A stretch of 64,000 bases of DNA. It comes from Lucinisca nassula (Eukaryota; Mollusca; Bivalvia; Lucinida; Lucinidae). The stretch's first letter is position 1. The number at the start of each line of letters is the position of its first letter. The position numbers and the translations under genes are program-made. Of the stretch, positions 56,819 through 64,000 are shown in pieces. The stretch lies in NCBI GenBank assembly GCA_963580285.1, contig OY757019.1, positions 62,764,587 through 62,828,586 of the forward strand. The letters run 5' to 3'. The notes below the pieces were generated by a model. The model saw only the letters and a program-made list of their open reading frames with translations. It was not told where the DNA came from and made no database searches.

Positions 56819-59800
56819 AACAAGAGGGCCATGATGGCCCTGGGTCGCTCACCTGATCCATAGGGTAACAAGTGGGCAATGGGGAGAGCCATTATTGACC
56901 CCATGGCTATAATTAGCATTATCTTGATGGTGGTCTTAAAGGTGAAGCTAGTTTCAGAAAAGAAGATTTTTAAAGGTTTTCCTTATATTAGTCTATATAA
57001 AACCTGCAGGTCCCAGGCATGGCCATTTTTGGCCCCAGGGCTATAATTTGAACAATCTTGGTGGAAATCTGCGAGACAAAACTTCATACCAAATATAAAA
57101 GACCTTGGCCTTCTGATTTCAAACAAGAAGATTTTCAAAGGTTTTCCCTGCATAAGTCTATGTAAAACCAGTGGGCATCGGAGTGGGCCCATTTTTTGGG
57201 CTCAGGGCTATAACTGGAACAATCTTGGTAGAGGTCTAGTAGACAAAGCTTCATACTGAATAACAAAGACCTGAGCCTTCTAGGTTCAGACAAGATTTTT
57301 AAAGGTTTTCCCTATATAAGTCTATGTAAAACAAGTGGGCCCCGGGGCAGAGCCATTTTTTGCCACAGGGCTATAATTTGATCAATCTTGGTCAAGGTCC
57401 ACTAGACAAAGCTTCATACCAAATATTAAAGAACTGAGCCTGTTGGTTTCAGACAAGAAGATTTATATAGATTTTCCCTGTATAAGTCAATCTAAGAACC
57501 AGTGGCCCCGGGAAAGGGGGCCTTTTTGGCCCCAGGGATATAATATGAATAATCTTGATAGAGGTCCAATAGAGGAAGCTTCATACCAAATATCAAAGAC
57601 CTGAACCTTCTGTTTTCAGACAAGAATTTAAGATTTTCCCTTTATTAGTCAATGTAAAACCAAAGGGTCCCACGGTGGGGGAAGTTTTGGTTCAAGGACT
57701 ATAATTAGAACAATCTTGGCAAAGGTCCACTAGATGAAGCTACACACCGAAGACCTGGGCCTTGCGGTTTCAGAGAAGAAGATTTTTAAAGATATTCCCA
57801 ACATAAGCCTATGTTAAACCAAAGGGCCCAAAATCAGTGGCATTTTTGGCCCCAGGGCTATAAAATCTTGGTAGAGGTCCACTAGATGATGCTTCATGCC
57901 AAATACTTGGGGTTTAAGAGAAGAAGATTTATAAAGATTTTCCCTATATAAGTCTATGTAAAACCAAAGGGCCCTGGGGCGGGGGCATTTTTGGCCCCAG
58001 CACTATAATTTGAACAATCTTGGTAGGGGTCCACTAGATGAAGCTTCATACCAAATATCAAAGTCCTGGGCCTTGTGGTTTCAAAGAAGAAGATTTTTAA
58101 AGATTTTCCCTATATAAGCCAATGCAAAACCAAAGGGCCCCATGGCGGGGGCATTTTTTGTCCCAGCACTATAATTTGAACAATCTTGGTAGGGGTCCAC
58201 GAGATGAAGCTTCATACCAAATATCAAAGGCCTGGGCCTTGTGGTTTCAGAGAAGAAGATTTTTAAAGATTTTCCCTATATAAGCCTATGTTAAACCAAA
58301 GGGCCCCGGGGCGGGGGTATTTTTGGCCCAAGGGCTATAATTTGAAAAATCTTGGTAGGGGTCCACTAGATGAAGCTTCATACCAAATATCAAAGACCTG
58401 CATCTTGTGGTTTCAGAAAAAGATTTTTAAAGATTTTCTCTTTTAAGCCAATGCAAAACCAAAGGGTCCTGTGGCGGGGGCATTTTTTGTCCCAGCACTA
58501 TAATTTGAACAATCTTGGTAGGGGTCCACTAGATGAAGCTTCATACCAAATATCAAAGTCCTGGGCCTTGTGGTTTCAGAGAAGAAGATTTTTAAAGATT
58601 TTCCCTATATAAGCCTATGTAAAACCAAAGGGCCCCGGGGCGGGGGTATTTTTGGCCCAAGGGCTATAATTTGAAAAATCTTGGTAGGGGTCCACTAGAT
58701 GAAACTTCATACCAAATATCAAAGTCCTGGGCCTTGTGGTTTCAGAGAAGAAGATTTTTAAAGATTTTCCCTATATAAGCCTATGAAAAAAACTAAAGGG
58801 CCCCGGGGCGGGGGCATTTTTGGCCAAGGGCTATAATTTGAACAATCTTGGTAGGGGTCCACTAGATGAAGCTTCATACCAAATATCAAAGTCCTGGGCC
58901 TTGTGGTTTCAGAGTAGAAAATTTTTAAAGATTTTCCCTATATAAGCCTATACGGGGCGGGGGCATTTTTGGCCCCAGCACTTTAATTTGAACAATCTTG
59001 GTAGGGGTCCACTAGATGAAGCTTCATACAAAATATCAATGAATGTAATTTGACTTGTCACCAGTAACAATTCTGATCAAAGACCTGGGCCTTGTGGTTT
59101 CAGAGAAGAAGATTTTTAAAGATTTTCCCTATATAAGCCAATGTAAAACCAAAGGGCCCCGTGGCGGGAGCATTTTTTGTCCCAGCACTATAATTTGAAC
59201 AATCTTGGTAGAGGTCCCCTAGATGAAGCTTCATACCAAATATCAAAGTCCTGGGCCTTGTGATTTCAGAGGAGAAGATTTTTAAAGATTTTCCCTATAT
59301 AAGCCAATGCAAAACCAAAGGGCCCCGTGGCGGGGACATTTTTGTCCCAGCACTATAATTTGAACAATCTTGGTAGGGGTCCACTAGATGAAGCTTCATA
59401 CCAAATATCAAAGTCCTGGGCCTTGTGGTTTCAGAGAATAAGATTTTTAAAGATTTTCCCTATATAAGCCTATGTAAAACCAAAGGGCCCCGGGGCGGGG
59501 GCATTTTTGGCACAAGGGCTATAATTTGAACAATCTTGGTAGGGGTCCACTAGATGAAGCTTCATACCAAATATCAAATTCCTGGGCCTTGTGGTTTCAG
59601 AGAAGAAGATTTTTAAAGATTTTCCCTATATAAGCCTATGTAAAACCAAAGGGCCCGGGGCGGGGGCATTTTTGGCCCCAGCACGATAATTTGAACAATC
59701 TTGGTAGGGGTCCACTAGATGAAGCTTCATACCAAATATCAAAGACCTGGGCCTTGTTGTTTCAGAGAAGAAGATTTTTTAAGTTTTTGGTGAAAAAATC

Positions 59801-60042
59801 TATTTTTGGCTCCGGTGACCTAGATGTGCAACGGACCGGAACCATTTGAACAACTTTGAAAGGGGACCACCTAAGGATCATTCCTGTGAAGTTTGGTCAA
59901 AATCCGATCAGTGGTTTAGGAGGAGATGTCGTTTAAAGAAATTGTTTATGCACGGACGCACGCACGGACGCACGCACGACGAACGACGGACAAAAAGTGA
60001 TCACAAAAGCTCACCTCGTCACTACGTGACGGTGAGCTATAA
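56819..60042 (+). mobile_element. Helitron/pearl-like element carrying a ~170-bp tandem array
   Basis: Starts AACAAGAGGGCCATGATGGC (hairpin GGGCCATGATGGCCC, 56826-56840) then CGCTCACCTGA. About 17 units with CTATAATTTGAACAATCTTG, GTCCACTAGATGAAGCTTCA and AAGATTTTTAAAGATTTTCC, most regular at 57900-59780. Tail: CACGGACGCACGCACG tract (59951-59966 and on), hairpin GTCACTACGTGAC, GGTGAGCTATAA. The host ~160-bp unit is interrupted at ACAAGTTCA and resumes AAATCAACGTTTTCAGC. Confidence 0.78.
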
Positions 60043-60466
60043 ATCAACGTTTTCAGCAATCAAAGGGACCTAACTCTATGATAAATAGGCCACCTCATCC
60101 GAGGTTTTATCCGCAGCCACCCTACATATAAGTTTCAAAAAGATCCGACACATATAGCTGCTCAAAAGTGTGGACGGACGACGGAGGACCCACTATACTA
60201 TAAGCTCCCCTGGAGCCTTTGGCCCAAGTGAGCTAATAATCGGCATTTTCAGCAATCAAAGGGACATAACTCTATGATAAATGGGCCGACTTGGCCGGTT
60301 TTCGAACTCAAATATTTGAGGTTTTATCCCCAGCCACCTTATACATAAGTTTGAGGAAGATTCGATCAAATCTGAAGGGGCTACGGTGATGACAAGCATT
60401 TTCCCATTGTAAGTATATGGGACCTTGTGATTGCCATAGCAACCAAAGTTTTCATGCGATTTCAAA
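60043..60466. repeat. ~160-bp repeat units and an internal 3' end
   Basis: Contains a short 3' module ending AAGTGAGCTAATA at ~60236, then AATCGGCATTTTCAGC again and further unit sequence to GCGATTTCAA where the next element inserts. Confidence 0.65.
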
Positions 60467-62147
60467 ACAAGAGGACCATGATGGTCCTGTATCGCTCACC
60501 TGAGTCTATTCATCACCTTGTTTTTGATCCTACATGACCCATATTCAAACATATTTAAGATTTTAAAAAGGCAAACATTCTTGGCAAGTTTCATGAAGCT
60601 TGAACCAAAAATGCAGTCTCAAGTATGATTTGACCAATTTTGTTTGTTTGATTTGAGGTTTATACTATTTAGGTCATTTTGGAGCCGTTGCTTCCAATTT
60701 TGTGGGACTTTTACCCGACGTTGAGATGAAAGGTCGGCCCCTTCATGTCAGACAGCATTTATATTACTGCAGCCTGAAGGTTGATTTCAATCATTTCTAA
60801 TCTGTAGCATGCTAATGATGGGGAAATTATGAAATAAAAGTAGGTCGAGTGATGACAATGTTTTTTCTAAAAATAGCCAAAAGAACTTTGACCATGATCC
60901 AAACACCCTGAAAGTCTGAATTGCTTGAGATACTGTATTATCACACAGAATATTTGTTTAAAGTTAAAATAACCCCTAAAAGGCGGAAAAACCCTGAAGG
61001 GGTAGCCTGGCAAACAACATAGGCCCAGATTAGACGTCGCAGAACGTGGCATCTGATCAGGGTCTGCACTGTTTGCTAACAGCATTTTCTGTCAAATACA
61101 ATACCCTCCTGTCCAAGGTATTACAAAAAGAGGACAATTCTGGGCAAGTTTGATGATGATTGGACTAAAACTGTGGCCTCTAGAGTGTTAACAAGGTTTT
61201 TCTATGATTTAAACTACTTTTGACCCCACATGGCCCATATTCGAATTTGACCTAGATATTGTAGAGATGATCATTCTGAGCAAGTCTGATGATGACTTGA
61301 CCAAAAGTGTGGCCTCTAGAGTGTAAACAAGGTTTATCTATGATTTGACCTACTTATTAAGCCGACATGAAACATATTCGAACTTGACTGAGATATTGTC
61401 AGGAAGATCATTTTGAGCAAGTTTGAGAATGATTGGACCAAAACTGTGGCCTCTAGAGTGTTAACAAGGTTTTTTCTATGATTTGACCTACTGACCTATT
61501 TTTTGGCCGACATGACCCATAATCGAACTTGACCGAGATATTGTCAGGATGATCGTTCTGAGCAAGTTTGAGGATGACTGGACCAAAACTGTGACCTCTT
61601 AGAGTGCTAACAAGGTTTTTCTGTGGTTTGACCTACTGACCTACCTTTTGATCCGAAATAACCCATATTCGAACTTGACCGAGATATTGTAAGGATGATC
61701 TTTCTGAGCAAGTTTGAGGATGACTGGACCAAAACTGTGGCATCTTGAGTGCTAACAAGGTTTTTTATGATTTGACCTACTGACCTACATTTTGACCCAA
61801 CATAACCCATATTCGACTTTGACCAAGATATTGTCAGGATGATCATTCTGAACAAGTTTGAGGATGATTGGACCAAAACTGTGGCCTCTAGAGTGCTAAC
61901 AAGGTTTTTCTGTGGTTTACCTACTGACCTACTTTTTGACCCGACATGGCCCATATTCGAACTTGACCGACATATTGTCATGATGATCATTCTGACCAAG
62001 TTTGATGATGTTTGGATCAAAACTGTGGCCTTTAGAGTGTTAACAAGAAAAAGTTTACGCACGACTGACGACGGACGACGAACGACGACGCCGGACATCT
62101 CACAGTCACAAAAGCTCACCATGACCTTCGGTCAGGTGAGCTAAAAA
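60467..62147 (+). mobile_element. Helitron/pearl-like element carrying a ~150-bp tandem array
   Basis: Starts ACAAGAGGACCATGATGGTC (hairpin GGACCATGATGGTCC, 60473-60487), CGCTCACCTGAG. Seven units from ~61090 with AGATATTGTCAGGATGATCA, GAGCAAGTTTGA and CCAAAACTGTGGCCTCTAGA. Tail: GACGACGGACGACGAACGAC, hairpin GACCTTCGGTC, AGGTGAGCTAAAAA. A SINE fragment (60640-60733) and the foldback at 61009-61075 are inserted in its left part. Confidence 0.78.
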
Positions 62148-62480
62148 GCTTATGTCATCAATGCCCCACCAGAGGCATGCTACAGATGAGAAATGATTGA
62201 GATCAGCCTGCAGTCTGCAGAGCTATAGCTGCTGAAAAGTGTGGACGGACGGACGGACGACCCACTATACGATAAGCTGCCCTGGAGCCTGCGGCCCAGG
62301 TGAGCTAAAATTTTATGTCACCAATGCCCCACCAAAGGCATGCTACAGATGAGAAATGATTGAGATCAGCCTGCAGGCTGCAGAGATAAAGCTGCTCAAA
62401 AGTGTGGACGGACAACGGACTGACGGACAACGGAGGACCCACTATGCTATAAGCTCTTCTGGAGCCTTCGGCCCAGGTGA
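62148..62480. repeat. Two tandem 3' modules
   Basis: Two copies of the CCCCACCAAGAGGCATGC-like module, each ending in a hairpin and GGTGAG(C/T)TAAAA, at ~62300 and ~62483. Confidence 0.65.
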
Positions 62481-64000
62481 GTTAAAAATCTGATCAAAAC
62501 TGAAGGGGCTACCGTGATGACAAGGACAAAAATCGACATTTTCAGCAATCAAAGGGATGTAACTTGGCCGGTTTTCAAACTCATCCGAGATTTTATCCCC
62601 AGCCACCTTGCATATAAGTTTCAGAAAGATTCGATCAGAACAAAAGGGGCTACAGTGATGACAAGGTAAAAAATTTACATTTTCAGCAATCAAAGGGACG
62701 TAACTCTATGATAAATGGGCCGACTTGGCCGGTTTTCGAACTCATCCGAGATTTTGTCCCCAGCCACCTTACATACATGTGTGTGTGTGTGAATTCGGGT
62801 TTAACGTCGCTTTCAACAATTTTTCAGTCATATCACGACGGTGTCTGGTTGCGACAGGGAGCTCAATGCTCACGTTTATAGTGCTGCCTCACTGAAGTAT
62901 CATGTCCCAGACACATTACATGATACCACACCCAGTCACATTATCCTGACACTGGATCGACCAGTCCTAGCTCTACCCCGTAAATCTGAGTGCCAAGCGA
63001 GGAGCAGCTAGTACCATTTTTAACGACTTTGGTATGTCGCGGCCCGGGATCGAACCCGAGACCTCCCGTTCCCCGGAGCGGACACTCTACCAACTGAGCT
63101 ATCGGGGCCGGTCTTACATACATGTATAAGTTTCAGAAATATTCGATCAAAACTGAAGGGGCTACGGTGATAACAAGGTCAAAAATTGGCATTTTCAGCA
63201 ATCAAAGGGACGTAACTCTACGATAAATGGGCGACTTGGCCGGTTTTCGAACTCATTATTCAAGTTTATATCCCCAGCCACCTTAAATATAAGTTTTAGA
63301 AAGATCCGATCAAAACTGAAGGTGCTACGGTGATGACAAGCATTTTCCCATAGTAAGTCTATGGGACCTTGTGGTTTACATAACAACCAAAGTTTTAGAG
63401 CGATTTTGAAAAAAAAGTTTATTTCATCAATGTCCCGCCAGAGGCATGCTACAGATGAGAAATGATTGAGATCAGCCTGAAGGCTGCAGAGATATAGCTG
63501 CTCAAAAGTGTGGAAGGACGATGGACGGACAGACGGACGATGGAGGACCCACTATACTATAAGCTCCCCTGGGGCCTTCGGCCCAGGTGAGCTAAAAATA
63601 GGCATTTTCAGCCATCAAAGGGACGTTACTCTATGACAAATGGGCCGACTTGACCAGTTTTCGAACTCTTCCGAGGTTTTATCCCCAGCCACTTTACATA
63701 TTCTAAACGATCTGGTCAAAACTGAAAGGGCTACGGTGATGACAAGGTAAAAACTCGGCATTTTCAGCCAACAAAGGGACGTTACTCTATATTAAATGGG
63801 CCAACTTGGCCGGTTTTCGAACTCATTTATGTTTTATCCCAAGCCACCTAACATATAAGTTTCAGAAAGATCCGATTAAAACCGAAGGGGCTACGGTGAT
63901 GACAAGGTCTAAAATTGGCATTTTCAGCAATCAAAGGGACGTGAATCTATGATAAATGGGCCAACTTGGCCGGTTTTCGAACTCATCCGAGATTTTATTC
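62481..64000. repeat. ~160-bp tandem array, continuing past the window
   Basis: Units as at 54-56 kb; interrupted by a SINE (62781-63112) and by one 3' module ending CAGGTGAGCTAAAAA at ~63598, after which the array resumes at ATAGGCATTTTCAGCC. Confidence 0.8.
62781..63112 (-). mobile_element. tRNA-derived SINE, full length, with target-site duplication
   Basis: Minus strand starts with a tRNA-like head: GATAGCTCAGTTGGTAGAG (A box) and GGTTCGATCCC (B box), then a body with GTCGACC-like and GTGACTGGGTGTGG landmarks, and ends GACGTTAAACCCGAATTC followed by (AC)n. CTTACATACATGT is duplicated at 62768-62780 and 63113-63125. It would be transcribed by RNA polymerase III from the boxes and moved by a LINE. 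Confidence 0.9.

Overview
The window reads as non-genic, repeat-packed animal DNA, most likely from a bivalve mollusc. I recognise no intact host gene. The reasons for the assignment are retroelement families typical of molluscs (a Ty3/Gypsy LTR element, Naiad-type Penelope-like elements with an N-terminal GIY-YIG endonuclease, hammerhead-ribozyme tandem repeats of the animal retrozyme kind), pearl/Helitron-like non-autonomous elements filled with 130-190 bp tandem repeats, and two SINE families with clear target-site duplications. The species cannot be read from the sequence.

Layout. 1-1279: tail of a decayed Gypsy pol on the + strand. 1370-9552: a nearly complete Gypsy element on the - strand with two 903-bp LTRs (about nine differences), AATC target-site duplication, gag, and a pol broken by a few stops and indels; its pol ends in an unusual C-terminal extension with four zinc fingers, the last two matching the Ikaros/Hunchback dimerisation-finger layout. 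11.5-14.6 kb: an old antisense Naiad 3' end, a hammerhead retrozyme tandem and a Naiad reverse transcriptase fragment with a dense A-to-G mutation tract. 17.7-19.3 kb: a 5S-rRNA-like stretch and a second, inverted retrozyme dimer. 21-23.1 kb: tandem repeats. 23.4-24.5 kb: Naiad 3'/5' end fusion. 25.4-27.6 kb: two LINE relics in opposite orientation. 31.5-36.6 kb: a Naiad tandem (3' partial copy followed by a full-length copy). 28-64 kb otherwise: nested Helitron-like elements whose bodies are tandem repeats, with SINEs, MITEs and foldback elements inserted in them.

The strongest candidates for unusual biology are: (1) the full-length Naiad, whose endonuclease and first half of the reverse transcriptase read in one frame for about 2 kb interrupted only by four UGA codons; three lie where related proteins carry cysteine, as expected for a multi-selenocysteine retrotransposon protein; (2) the Gypsy element with an Ikaros-like C-terminal double finger; (3) hammerhead retrozyme repeats with a palindromic stem III that favours dimeric ribozymes, sharing a ~37-nt block with the Naiad 5' end; (4) an ADAR-like A-to-G hypermutated Naiad copy; (5) Helitron-like ends whose terminal hairpins change by compensatory substitutions in step with the type of tandem repeat carried.

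How they may work together (inference): Naiad supplies reverse transcriptase and endonuclease, retrozymes and perhaps SINEs are passengers, and the tandem-repeat Helitron-like elements act as the landing ground, which is why many insertion boundaries can be read exactly.
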